Positions 34,226 to 45,205 of a stretch of DNA of 64,000 nucleotides are shown here, one piece after another. Positions within the stretch are counted from its first letter, which is position 1, and the number at the start of each line of letters is the position of its first letter. The translations under genes were made by a program, and so were the position numbers. The notes beneath the pieces were generated by a model, which did not search any database, was not told the origin of the DNA, and saw only the letters and a list, made by a program, of their open reading frames with translations. Source of the stretch: Phytophthora hibernalis (lineage: Eukaryota > Oomycota > Peronosporomycetes > Peronosporales > Peronosporaceae). The DNA is taken from NCBI GenBank assembly GCA_012656075.1, contig JAAKBF010000154.1:1-64000 (forward strand). Direction: 5' to 3'.

Positions 34226-35365
34226 ATTAATTGTCCTGGTTGCTTGTCTGTTCTCGGAGGATAACGCGGCGACGTCCAGGGGTGGCAAGTACTCAATCTC
34301 GTCCCGGAATCGATCCCGATCCCACCGGAGCACCCTCTCCACCGGCACAACGCGCGCAGTGCTGGCTCCTAGCTGTGCTAGAACTTGCTTCGACGCAGGT
34401 GCCTCCGCCACATCGAAAGCCGTGAGGCCGTGCATGTTCTTGTGGTTCACGTCGACCCCTCCATCCTCGAGATCACGGCGCAGTAACAACTGAAGAATCA
34501 TCTTCAGCGTTGCAAGTCGCTCGGGTGAATCTGGCGTTGCGAGCACAAGAGCAGCAATGGCCACTGAATTGTTCCCGTCCTCATCAAAGCAGTCGGCTTC
34601 CAGACGACTCTGCAGCACCAGAAACTCCACTACACTGGGCTGAGCACTCGTGATGGCCCACAGTAGCAAACTGCCCGGTCGCCACCGCTTCGGTACGTCG
34701 TTCAACGGTGAAGCACACGTCAACAACAGCTTCAAGATGTCCAGTTGTCCAGCAGCACACGCATAATGCAGTGGCGTGGCTTCTGCAGCATCCAGCATGA
34801 GGCTATAACGGAAGTTGGCTGTTCGAGGTGCTGTACTCTCCAGCGTCGACTGAGCCCGTGGCAAGTTCAAATTGTCCGGAAGCTTCACGAGCGGCGAGGC
34901 ACCATACTGCAGCAGCAATTGCACCGCCCCGAGTTGTCCGTGGAGTACAGCCGTGTGCAGTAGCGTCTCTCCAAAGGCATTGCACTTTCTCGCCAGCGAC
35001 TGATTCGAGTCTTCCGTAGCCAAAGCAGCTTCCAGCGACTTCAAATCACCCAACTCGACAGCTCGTTGCAATGGTAACAACCCTCCACTTGTGTGTGCAA
35101 TAGGCAGCCGTTCATTTCTTGAGCTTCGACTGAGAAAAGCTCGGTCTCCAGCCCCAAAAAGCTCTAAAATCAACGAAAAGTCAGAAAACAGTCCGAAAAA
35201 GCGCATTTTGCTGCGTACATCGACACTTGGACACTGGCAGAGCTTCTGGTGTGCTGCGAAGCCTCTGGCAGTGAGTGGGTTGCCGTTTAAAAGCTGCAGT
35301 CGCTGGTTCTCGAGCCTCGCAGCGCGTTCTTCTTGCTCGGGCGTCGCTTGCCCCTTGTCGTCCAT
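34208..35365 (-). CDS. Ankyrin-repeat protein, convergent partner
   Basis: I place the start at 35365 (MDDKGQATPEQEERAAR); an earlier in-frame ATG at 35401 gives 12 more residues. The frame is open to TAA at 34208-34210. Ankyrin units are seen at LLPLQRAVELGDLKSLEAAL, GETLLHTAVLHGQLGAVQLLLQYGAS, ATPLHYACAAGQLDILKLLL, SLLLWAITSAQPSVVEFLVL and DVNHKNMHGLTAFDVAE. The C-terminus is acidic and polar. No catalytic domain is seen, so a scaffold role is likely. It faces the other ankyrin gene tail to tail with an 18-base overlap. Confidence 0.85.
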   Translation of the reverse strand: MDDKGQATPEQEERAARLENQRLQLLNGNPLTARGFAAHQKLCQCPSVDVRSKMRFFGLFSDFSLILELFGAGDRAFLSRSSRNERLPIAHTSGGLLPLQRAVELGDLKSLEAALATEDSNQSLARKCNAFGETLLHTAVLHGQLGAVQLLLQYGASPLVKLPDNLNLPRAQSTLESTAPRTANFRYSLMLDAAEATPLHYACAAGQLDILKLLLTCASPLNDVPKRWRPGSLLLWAITSAQPSVVEFLVLQSRLEADCFDEDGNNSVAIAALVLATPDSPERLATLKMILQLLLRRDLEDGGVDVNHKNMHGLTAFDVAEAPASKQVLAQLGASTARVVPVERVLRWDRDRFRDEIEYLPPLDVAALSSENRQATRTINSVLRR

Positions 35366-35445
35366 GGTAAGATACTGGAAATATAACCGACTGTTGTACA
35401 AATATCAAAAAGCTACTGTCTATTGAATTATCGACGAGACACATC

Positions 35446-35524
35446 ATAACGCCGTGGACGTCACTTTGGGTGGCATAATATAACGCCTCGGACGTCACTT
35501 TGGGTGACATATGATAACGCCTTG
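35446..35524. repeat. 34-bp tandem repeat at the SEC61G 3' end
   Basis: Units starting 'ataacgcc' at 35446, 35480 and 35514 (last partial) share 'ggacgtcactttgggtg'. The array spans the predicted SEC61G stop codon and supplies its last codons. Confidence 0.85.
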
Positions 35525-35834
35525 CCGCGTCGACGGCAACTGACAGCCGCATGCCCAGGCGCTGCCGCCCACGAGGATGTTGTTGATGGGGATGTGCACG
35601 AGCTTCACGAAGAAGCCGATGAAGCCCATCATGAGGAAGCCCACGGACGTAGCGCCAGCGATACGCGCGAACTCTGTAAAAGGCAACATAAAGGTCAGTT
35701 TGAGAGGTTGAAGGGTGGGGATGGAGGGTGGGCGCACCTTTCCGGTCGGGCTTGTTGCACTTCTTGACGAGGTGGAGGCTGTTCTTGAAGAACTCCTTCA
35801 GGGGCAGGAACACGAGCGTGTTGACGTCCGACAT
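35495..35834 (-). CDS. SEC61G: Sec61 gamma subunit of the ER translocon
   Basis: This is the small tail-anchored subunit of the Sec61 channel that clamps alpha in the ER membrane. Exon 1 is 35834-35738, a 64-base GT-AG intron is 35737-35674, and exon 2 is 35673-35495, which together give 91 residues. The conserved features are LKEFFKNSLHLVKKCNKPDRKEF and the membrane helix ATSVGFLMMGFIGFFVKLVHIP followed by INNILVGG, normally the end of the protein at about 68-70 residues. Here about 22 more residues follow, partly from the 34-bp repeat. That tail may be real or may mean a nearby stop is missed. It is divergent from RAD52 with a 315-base shared promoter. Confidence 0.93.
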
Positions 35835-35869
35835 AGCGAATAGGTACGGGAGTACTGTGTGCTAGGGGA

Positions 35870-35883
35870 AAACGGGGGAATGA
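35870..35883 (-). promoter_or_regulatory. Oomycete initiator-like site of SEC61G
   Basis: TCATTCCCCCGTTTT on the minus strand agrees at 12 of 14 positions with the oomycete Inr/FPR consensus TCATTYYNCAWTTT. It lies 36-49 bases upstream of the ATG. Confidence 0.6.
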
Positions 35884-35930
35884 CACAAATGCAGGCCACG
35901 CGGCGTTGCCGGATCGCGAGTTCTCTTTTT

Positions 35931-36010
35931 CAGCCAATGAAAGACCGGCAATTCATGTTTCACCCAATCATAGCGATGTATATCCAGATCGAGATGTTTC
36001 ATTGGTCGAA
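35931..36010. promoter_or_regulatory. CCAAT boxes in the SEC61G/RAD52 divergent promoter
   Basis: AGCCAATGA (about 35933), ACCCAATCA (about 35963) and, reversed, TTCATTGGTC (about 35998) lie within 80 bases, between the two divergent starts. NF-Y-type CCAAT boxes are common in such shared promoters. Confidence 0.5.
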
Positions 36011-36148
36011 AAGCTTTGCAAATGCCACGTGTGTCAAGCAGTACCGGCTATATCACTAAAGTACTGTGGCGCACATAACTGTACCCTGCCAGCGGTACTC
36101 TTCGTTTGAATTTGTTGCAGTTGGCATTAGCCATTCCAAGTCAAGACG

Positions 36149-37533
36149 ATGAAGCGCAGACTGAGCGAGCCCGAGTTGAAACCCGACCCGGAACCCGCGG
36201 ACGACCTGCAGCAGACGGTGGCGGCGCTCGTAGCGCAGCAGGTGGCGAGCGCGCTACTAAGTGGAGGCTCCACGCGCAGCTTCGGGCGTGTGGCCTTCGC
36301 GTCGCCCGAGCAGCAGAGCGTGAACGTGTTCCTGCGCCAGAAGCTGGGCAAGGAGAACCTGACCCGTCGACCCGGCCCGGGTGGGCGCAAACTCACGTAC
36401 ATCGAAAGCTGCAAGGCCATCGAATTGGCCAATCGCGCGTTTGGGTTCAATGGCTGGTCATGTCACATCGTCGAGTGCAAAGAGGAACTTGTACGTGAGG
36501 ATGCGCGCCCCACTATAGGCGAAAAAGAACTGACAAGGTTATGACATGGGCAGAAGGAGAAGAAGGGTGATCGCTGGAGCATCGCCTTCAGCTCTTTGGT
36601 GCGCATTGAGTTGAAGGACGGTACGAGTCACGAGGATGTGGGCTTTGGCTCCTCCGACGGCCAGAGGGACTTGTGTGCGGCTCTGGAGCAGGCCAAGAAG
36701 GCCAGCATCTCGGACGCCAGGAAGAGGGCGCTCAGGCTCTTTGGAGAGTATCTGGGCAACTCGTGCTACGACAAGGAGCATATCAAGGACGTGAACTCGA
36801 ACAAACCCATGGCTTCATTGGCGGCGGCGCCGAATGTAATTCTCCCGGGACAGCAGCCAGTTCAAGGACCGACAGTGATGAATAGACCGCCTGCTGCTCC
36901 TATTGGAACAGCTCCACAACTACAGAATCAGGTTCAGCCTCAACAGCAAGTTCAAAATCAACCACGGCAGCAAATGCCTCCTGCAGCACAACCTATGAAG
37001 CAAGCACCACTAAAGCAACCTGTACAGCAGATGCAACAGCAACGCCCACAGGTACCACTGCATCCCGGTCAGCAACAACACCAATCTCAGCAACAGCACC
37101 AACAGCAGCAGCAATATAAGCCACCTCTAGTCTCGCGCAACCCACCATCCAGTACTGTGGCCATGCAGCAACAGCCAGCTCAGAAGAATTCGGGGCTAAT
37201 GTGACCACCTCTCGTAGCTCGACAATGCAAAGTCCAGCCACCAGTAACGCTACAAGTGCGACAAATGGACTCGCCACAGCTGGAACTGTGTCGAGCTCTT
37301 CTTCAACAAGCCCGTTCCGCCCACAGCGGCAGGTTTGGGCTTCATCAAATGCTCCGCCGCCGCCGCGCATGATGACTTCCAATTACCCGCCAACTATCGT
37401 CAAATCAGAGCAGACTGCAACGGCCCAAGCTCGACCGAACGCTCAGTACAATATGGAGGACCTTAGCCTCTCCCAATTCGATTACGATCCTAACACGGAG
37501 AACGCCAACCCAGCTAAAAGGATGCGGTCGTGA
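36149..37533 (+). CDS. RAD52: RAD52 recombination mediator
   Basis: Rad52 anneals single strands and helps Rad51 in double-strand break repair in the nucleus. Exon 1 is 36149-36490, the intron is 36491-36553, and exon 2 runs to 37533. The Rad52/22 domain covers residues about 57-190 (VNVFLRQKLGKENLTRRPG, YIESCKAIELANRAFGFNGW, RIELKDGTSHEDVGFGSS, AKKASISDARKRALRLFGEYLGN). A Gln/Pro-rich disordered region follows, then a conserved-looking end (MEDLSLSQFDYDP). The frame breaks at the G-run 37192-37195; one extra G gives 440 residues. It is convergent with the PI4-kinase, 111 bases apart. Confidence 0.93.
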
Positions 37534-37644
37534 TCAATATGGGTTACACTTTTCCCAGAAGCCAAGCACTCGAGGCAAGCATCAGCCATCAAATTTTGAA
37601 GACGCAAATGAAGTGATTAATGGTGAGGCAGATGTGCATGGGTC

Positions 37645-40286
37645 CTATGGAACGATGCCGTTCGTGATCTTTTGGAACTGGTCGTAGCGCTTTGTCCACT
37701 TGTTCTTGTAGCTCGTGCGAATCATCTTTACTACAGCTTTGACGGTCTTCTCTGTGGAGTGGTGAAGGTGGAAGCGGCTTCGAAGCTTTTGCAGATCTCG
37801 AGGCACATCACGCCCTTGAAAGCACGGGAAGGTGGAGTTGTGCATCATGATTTCGACGAGTGCCACGACTTTCTCGGCTTGGCGCTGAGCTGCTATCAAC
37901 CCCAACGTCACCAGCTGCACAAACTCGCCGAACAGTGGGGACGATACACCGCCTAGCACCGCGACCATCTCCTTCGTAAGCTTGAACGGTGCTGTTTCGA
38001 AGCTCCAGTTGCCTCCTGGCGCGATGCCAAGCATGAAGCCGAAGTCGATGTGCACGAGGTGGCCTTCCGTGTCGAGCAGAATATTTCCGTTGTGCCGGTC
38101 TTTGATCTGAAGCAAGTAGCATACGACCGAGTAGGCCGCAAGGCTGTGCAAGAAGTTTCGTTGGGCCTTTTTCAAGGCATCTCCAGCACCATAAGTGCTC
38201 TCGAAATGTGCGCGCAGACCGGCGTAACCGGTCGTCTTCTTCAGACCATCCAGAGATTGCGCGTCTGTGATTGTCTCGAGGAGCCCGCTTGTACGACCCG
38301 TGGAGACAATGCGATACGGACGCAACCACAACGGCAGCCCGCAGTCACGGAAGATAGTCTGGAACGTTGTGATGAGCTGCATTGCGAAAACCTCCTGACG
38401 TATATCGTCATTGCTCTTGGAAATCTGCTCACAAACAGCAAAAAGGTCAGCTCAAATGAACAAGACAAGCAGAAGACCAGCAAGTACGCACCAGTGAAAT
38501 GACGTTCCACCCAGGCAAGTGCCCGTGAGGCGATGAGGCTCGAATGCGCTCTTTCTTCGCTTGCCAACCCTCTCCGAACACTTCGCTTGCACTCAGCAAC
38601 TTGGATAGACCCACTTCATAAGCTGTCTTTGAGTATCCCCGGATGAGGTTTAGCTGCTGTGAGCTCGACCCGCTCAGCTCAGACATCGAGTCCATCGAGC
38701 CGTCGGTGCTGTCCGCCGACCGAGGCGTTAAGGGCGGAGAGCTGAAAGCACGTTCGATGTCTTGGAGAGCGAGAGCAGGGGTTCTCTGGGTCTGTGATTG
38801 TCACTATCGTCGTCGCCAGCTTCGACGTCGTCATCTTCATCCTCATCAGGAACCGATGGGTTTTCGACGCATATGAGCTGTCCGTTGATCGCAAACTTTT
38901 TGATGAGGCTGGAAACTTCAGCTTCTTGAGTTGCAAGAGATAAGTCAGCTGAAGATCCACGAAGAAATCCGAGCGGTCCATTTAGCTCCGTGGAGAGTCT
39001 ACGATGGCCTGCAGAATTGACTTGGTCCTCGATTACCTCGAAGCACAGCAGACAGGGTGCACGGCTGTGCGTTGAAAACACTGTTCCTTCCTCCGTGAGC
39101 ACGCGAGTGATGCGGCAGAAAGGGTCGGAGACTCGACCGAGAGGCACGTAAGCCATATCGGGGATCATCAAAGTCTCTAGTTCGCCAGGGAGGAGTTTCT
39201 TCCGGTTCTGCGGTGGTTCAACCGCACGCATTCGTTCTGAGATGTCGGAGAGCTCTTTAACGAAGTCACGCTGGTGGTGGAAATACTTGTACCGCTTCTG
39301 GCGCTCCTTCTCCATCCACTGAAGGAGTAGCGCGGACTGCTGCGAACAAGTTTCTGAACTGGAGGTGACTCCGGTTTCCATTTCGATCCGACTGGGCATA
39401 AGACTTTCCGCTGGGCGTGGCAATTCTTCCTTTTCGGCGACATTCTTTTGGTTTTGAACGGACATTTGCTCTAGCTTCTCTTTCATTTGAGGGATATCCA
39501 TGAGTCGTCGGGTGACATCATCTGCAGTCTGTGTACTAGGCAGCTCGAACTGTTGGTTGACGACCTTAGCTTCGATGGACATGAGCAGCTTGGCACACAA
39601 ATTGTACGTCTTCGGATCATTGTCAGCTATCTTGGCTTCCAGCAGCCAAAAGATCTGCAAGGCCAAGTGGATGCAATTCCCCAGGTGTTCCACATAGGCT
39701 TTTGCTCGACATATCGAGAGCAGTAAATTCACCAGCTTATCAGTCGCGGCTGACTCGGTGTTGACAGTCAAGTGGACAATCTGCTGGATGTAAACTCCAC
39801 GTCATCGACATTCTGCTCTGCGTAAGCGGCCAAACGATCGAGCACCAGTTCGGTTGCCACTGTGTTGGTTCGGTGCTTGTGTAACAAAGTCACAGCCACG
39901 TGTGCATTGAAGCCGTCAGCCGAAAGTATTGACTGGAAAAATGCCTTCTCATTGTCTCCGCTGGTCAGATAAAGTGTGGACATCGCATGCAGCCAGCGCT
40001 CCTTCTCGATGTGGGTATCGGCTTCTGCGACGACAAGCTTCGCCTTCTGTGAGCTAATTACTAGCGTGTTGTCAAAGCTGCCAGGCGCGCCATTGCCAAG
40101 AAGCGCCACCCGAACGCTCGTTTCAAGTTCCATGGCATCCTTGACACCAACCACAGTGATCTGCTTGTATGGAATACCAGGCGACGCAGCATTCGGTTTG
40201 TTCTTGAATACAAGCATCGTTCGACCCTGCAAAATACAATAGCGTCGTCGACGCACTCGCTTACGAAACACCAGAAACCCTTCCAT
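37645..40286 (-). CDS. PI4KB: Type III phosphatidylinositol 4-kinase (beta-like) with N-terminal PH domain
   Basis: It makes PI4P on Golgi or plasma membranes. Exons are 40286-38854, 38791-38492 and 38424-37645, with introns of 62 and 67 bases. One missing T at 39792-39794 explains a frame break, after which the gene encodes 837 residues. Residues 1-110 form a PH domain (MEGFLVFRKRVRRRRYCIL, ERWLHAMSTLY). A lipid-kinase-unique helical region follows (DVEFYIQQIVHL-type block). The kinase domain has GHLPGW, ISKSNDDIRQEVFAMQLI, WLRPYRIV, catalytic KDRHNGNILLD, IDFGFMLG and the PI4K tail QKITNGI. In-frame ATG 40286 is the first; a GTG at 40367 extends the frame, so an upstream exon is possible. 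Confidence 0.9.
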
Positions 40287-40486
40287 CTTCCGTTCACTAG
40301 GGTCGACATCGCAAGCAGCATCATTTATCTCGGTACCGGCATCGCTCAACGGTTTGTCAATTTGCACGTCGTCATCGCCGGCCGTCTTCGTCCCTTCCTC
40401 TTTTCAAGTTTTTTCGAGGAAGATCTTGACACAAACGAAAATGAGCTTCGCCCCGCCGCCCTCATTCTTGCCACTTGTGCTGATTC

Positions 40487-40765
40487 CTACGCGCGCCAAA
40501 AGCCTAGCCAAAGGGAGCAGTTCAATCTGCCTGGCAGCACAATCACTTTGTGATCAACCAGCGCAGGAAACTTGAGCTCTCCTGCCGTGCTTGGAGGAGT
40601 TTTGCCTAAACATAGCTCTTCCTTCAACCGCAAGACAAGAATGAGCAAGATAAGCCATTCACCCAGCAAAAGCAGCATCTAAAAACAAGGTAAAGCAAAA
40701 ACAAAACGAGTAAAACTGGACTGCTCACACATTTGACGCCACTCCTTCTCAACGAAAGCGCGCAT
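40487..40765 (-). other. Spacer with a short hydrophobic frame
   Basis: A 63-codon minus-strand frame (40678-40487) begins MLLLLGEWLILLILVL, which would be a membrane or signal segment. It could be a 5' exon of the PI4-kinase or 3' UTR of the RalGAP gene. No splice link could be confirmed. Confidence 0.25.
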
Positions 40766-43700
40766 TTAAACCTCGCTGGTCAGATCCGCAAACAAGTCGC
40801 CGTAGAATTCGCCAGGAAGCTTCGGACGCATGTGCTTTTCAACGAACGACGAAATCACCTTGCTGCGGTTGGCCTCAGCACCCACAGGTGAAGTCGAAAC
40901 CGCGCCAATATCATGTTGGTAGCGATGGAAGGACCGTGAAAGAATAGCGGCGTTGATGGCCGTTTGGCGCACCAAGGGGGCGAGCCAAGCTCCGTTGACC
41001 ACCATGCCATCAAGCAACGGACCCAGCACACGGCTAGTGTACACGTCGGCTTCATCCACGTAGGCATCCTCCTCGTTTGCAATCACATCTCGTTGGTTGA
41101 ACAACGGCGACGACTCGTGACTCACGTGCACGCAGTAGAGATCACTACCCAACGGGTCAATAATCAGCACGACACCCGAAGTAGGCATGGGGAGCTTAAA
41201 TGCGGCGTCCCACAACACACTTCCCGGACGGTACGTCTGCTGGCATTCGTTCCAAACGATGAGGACGTTAGCGTGCTGGAACAATGTTCTAGCATTCGCC
41301 CCTTCGGTATCCTCGGCATCACTGTCACTGTCACTGTCGCTGTCGCTGTCTTCCTCTCCGCCAACAAGCATCGTAGGCACGTAGATGCACGCTTCGTGGC
41401 TGTAGTGCGAGTAGTGTAGCATCCGACCGTTCACGAGATTAGTGTCAAAGCCCGAGTGTGCGTGGTCGTCACCACCGACTTGTTCACCGATCGACGAAAG
41501 GAAGAGCTGGTAGTCCTTTGAAAGATCGACGTAGCCAGCGCGCACATCGGTAGACGTAGCCAAATGAATCTGGTCGTAGCCGCCGCGAGAAGTACCAGTG
41601 AATGCATATGCGACAGAAATATCAAACGTCTCGCGCTCTGGAAGTTTGTCCAGTTTCTCCAGGTCACGAAGGAAGTCCGTAGTGACAGCTGCATCCATCG
41701 CGAATACAGAGCCCCAATTGCGCACTGACAGGAAGCCCAATTCGCTCATCATGCGGCGAGATACTTCCCAAGTCTGGAGTGCGGGGTCCTTCTCTGGAGG
41801 TGTCGGTTTGAAGCATTTCATGCCACGCTCAGCACCCTTCGGCTCTGATGCAAGCATATCCTCACTGCTTTGTGACACCAGCAAACTCATGAACACCGCG
41901 TCTTGAGTACCCCGAGCGTCATCGCGACCAGCCTGCGCTTTACGTTCGATCGTACTCATTCCTGTATTGCCTTCACCTGACAAAATCTTCCGTGTGTCAG
42001 CATCTGTGTCCACACCAGGAGCTGCAGAACGCCAGCTCGTCATTGGAGTCTTAGCGTGGGTGTCACGGATAGCAGCGAGCAGCGGGTCCTCCATGCCAGA
42101 CTCTTCCTCACTTTCGCAGTCGTCTTCATCATCGCTGTCTTCATGGGTGTTTGCATCGGAGTCGAAGTCACTGTCTCTCCGAACTTGAGTAGCAGAATCT
42201 TCAGAGAAGTTTTCGAAATCCGCAATACTCTTCGGTCGGGGTCCGTCGCGGTGTCGAGGCTTGGAGCGCCAGACATAACGCCCTGTAGAGTCCCGCATGA
42301 TTAGGATTGCTTCACCTGATTGTGCCGCATTTGCAGGTTTCTCGATTACTGTCAGAATAGAGTTCTTGTTCACCGAGAAGAAGCGGCAGTGACGATAGAT
42401 GTCGGTGGAATCCGTAAGATCGCAATACTGTGAAAGCACAGACTAAACAAAGAAAGCATTAGTATCTTGAGCCCCAATACCACCCCACCAGCCATCACTT
42501 CAACATACCTTTTCAGTTAGTCCTGATGAATGTGTGTCGATGGAACCAGCGTTGCTTGTGTGCGATACATGATGCTTCATCAGCATGTTCACCAATTTCT
42601 GAGCAGCCTCGCGCACCGCCATGTTAGTGGCATTGGGTGATAACGACTGGAATCGCTCGTTGCCATCCACGATGGTCGTGATAATCTTCGCAATAACCTG
42701 TTGCTTGCTCAGTAGCAGAGGCGCAGCAACTATCCACTCGATAATGCAATTATATGCCGCCGCCATCAGACTGTCCAGATAAAACGGCGCCGTTCTCGAA
42801 CGAAGAATCGGTGCACTGTTACTGATGAAGTCGCAGCACGCGTTCACCAGGTGAACGACAGAATTTGCGTGATGGAAAACACTTCCTCGCATACCAGCGA
42901 CAAGTGACGCAGGCACTCAAATGCGGTGAACATCACCGGCGGCTTGTACTTTTGGGACTTGCCAATGATGGAGCAAATCAGCAAAATTGTGAAAGGTACC
43001 TGCGAATTGCGACTGGATGCCAAACCATTTGTCCAGAAAGCGGCCTCCTGCTGGATGGCCACCGTCATGATCCACATCATCATCTGCTGGTTCGTGGGGT
43101 CCGTTTCGGTCTTTATCGCTGTCATCAGGAGGGCCACAACGTTCGAGCTGGTGTACTTCGGCAAGGTCGAATACAACCCAGGAATGTCAGCCATTGCAGG
43201 CGCCACGATCTCCTTCTCGGCCTCTTTAATCAGATTGCGCGGAACGTGGGCGTGGATAGTGAGGAGCGAACTGCAGGCCTCGATACTTGCACGTCGGAGC
43301 AGCACGATAGGGATCCCGCCAATATGTTGGTCATCCTGAACAAAGAATGAGTCTCCTCCACGTCGACCATCTGCCTTTAAAGCTGAAGCTGACGGTGCGT
43401 CCTTACGTTCCGCGGCACGGAATACACGCTCGATAGCCTTGTGGAACGGGCCTGCAACGACACCAGCGCCGCGTAGAGTGTGGTTTCCATACAAACTGAA
43501 TACGTTTGACCAGTTGTACACAGCCGACGCTGCAATCCGTTCATCATCGTCGAGCAGCGCGTTCTGAAGAGCCATCAGACTGCGAACACTGTAAGCCCAG
43601 TTAACGCGTTTGGAGCGGCCATTTGAGTAATGACAAAAGAGTTTTCCTAGGCAGCGCAACGCTTCACTGCGTCCTGCAGCAAAGCGCGGCTTGCGGGTTA

Positions 43701-45034
43701 AGCAAGCGTCAAACAGCCAAGGACCCAGCAGTCTCAGAATTGTGTTGACATCAGGCGGAGCTCGAGGCTGCTCCGTAGCCGTCGGATGGGTTGTTGTGGA
43801 CAGCTCGTCAGCTCCATCGGCATCACCATTCTGTACTCCTTGGAACATGGGGCTGTTGCGGTTCGGCGTTTGGTTAAGAGCACCCAACACGTGCTCCCAC
43901 TGAACCCGGGGCACTTTCTGAATCCGTGCAAATTCGTCAGCCAGTCGACTCACTCCCTTCACTGCAGCAAGGTACACATCCGGGTCGAAAATCGCGGAAG
44001 GGTGGCCGATCACGCGGAGCAGACGGTACCAAGCGTAAGCAAGCATCGGGCTCTCTAGCTCGAACTTGGACGGCTGTCGGTTGTCCGCCCAAATGATCTC
44101 GACCTCTTTCGAAGCGTCCCGGTCGTGAAGCTGACGCATGAGGCTGCGTGAAAGTCCCAGCGTGACTGCATTCCACTGCTCAATAACCAGTGCGCGGTGG
44201 ATCCAGCGTCGGCAAAACTTTTGCAGCAAACTCCACAGCTCTCCACGAGGTCCGCACTGCGGCAGCGACCTCACATAAACTTCAAACAGAATCCTCACAA
44301 GCTGTCCACACAACTGGTTGCCCAATTGATTGCGTAAATTGTGCAGCAGTCCATCCGCAGCTCCCAAAATCAGTCGAATCAGTCGATCCCACGTCGAATT
44401 CGAAAGCTGCGCGCCTCGGTGCTTCACCAGGGCATCAAACGTCTCCAACACCCTAAATCACAAATTACAAAAACTAGTCAGCCTCAAAACACAAAACACA
44501 AACAAGAAAGCAAAACCCTACTTGGTACACAATGCCACATGTGTAGCCATGTTGCCCTCGACGCTCCCACTAGGGACACCGCTGCTCGAGCGCTCTTCAA
44601 AGAGCAGCGTCATCTGGCCCAACATGTCCTGAATAAAGGTCTGCTCCACCTTCTGCATACAGGCCGGTCTCTTGTCCTTGCCCTCAAGTGCCTCAGCGTC
44701 CACTCCAAGCCAACGTTGGTATATAGCCAATGAGCCAGATATCACGTCCGAGTCCTCCATAGGCAGAGCGAACGAGTGGCCCAGGACCTCCATAGACCAT
44801 CGAATATGGTGTCCACTAGGTAGAACACTGATTGTGTCCACGTCGTCCTCTGTGAGGTAGCCCACGACCATGGAGCACAAACCACGTTGACATTTGTCCG
44901 AGAATTTCTGTCCCATCAGGACGAAGCGTCAGGATAAGGGGTGATAGGTAGAAGGAGAAGGGACATACCTTCAGGACGTACGTGTCCGCAGACTGCGGCA
45001 CCAGGTCGCACTTGGAGATCCACTGCAGGAACAT
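40766..45034 (-). CDS. RalGAP-alpha/tuberin-type GTPase-activating protein
   Basis: It stimulates GTP hydrolysis on Ral/Rheb-like small GTPases. Exons are 45034-44969, 44907-44522, 44452-42509 and 42442-40766, joined by introns of 61-69 bases. One missing base at the run 42854-42855 restores 1,357 residues. The N-terminus starts MFLQWISKCDLVPQSADTYVL; the RalGAP/tuberin helical part includes LETFDALVKHRGAQLSNSTWDRLIRLIL. The C-terminal RapGAP domain has FDISVAYAF, DYQLFLSSIGEQVGG, the Asn-thumb-like strand NVLIVWNEC and TSGVVLIIDPLGSDLYCVHV. A Ser-Asp repeat (SDSDSDSDSD) interrupts it. The catalytic Asn candidate is in VWNEC. Alpha versus tuberin subtype is not settled. Confidence 0.88.
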
Positions 45035-45131
45035 GACGCCAGGACGTCCTGCGGGAAGAGGAATGCACTGAGTTCGTGCGGTTGAAATCGGTACTACCAG
45101 TTTTCAACATAGGGGTAGGTGGTGGAAATGT

Positions 45132-45149
45132 ACCGTCCTGCAGGACGGT
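45132..45149. promoter_or_regulatory. Perfect 18-bp palindrome in a divergent promoter
   Basis: ACCGTCCTGCAGGACGGT lies between the RalGAP gene and the VPS9 gene, which are transcribed away from each other with 171 bases between starts. It is followed by 'gtaccggtattaccggta'. It could bind a dimeric factor. Confidence 0.5.
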
Positions 45150-45205
45150 TGTACCGGTATTACCGGTATTATCGTAGTACGTTGTAGTTTTCGGATCATT
45201 AGTCG

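Noticed and set aside
35165..35219. GT-AG segment of 55 bases within the second ankyrin gene
   Set aside because: Removing it would shift an otherwise open frame, so it is kept as coding.
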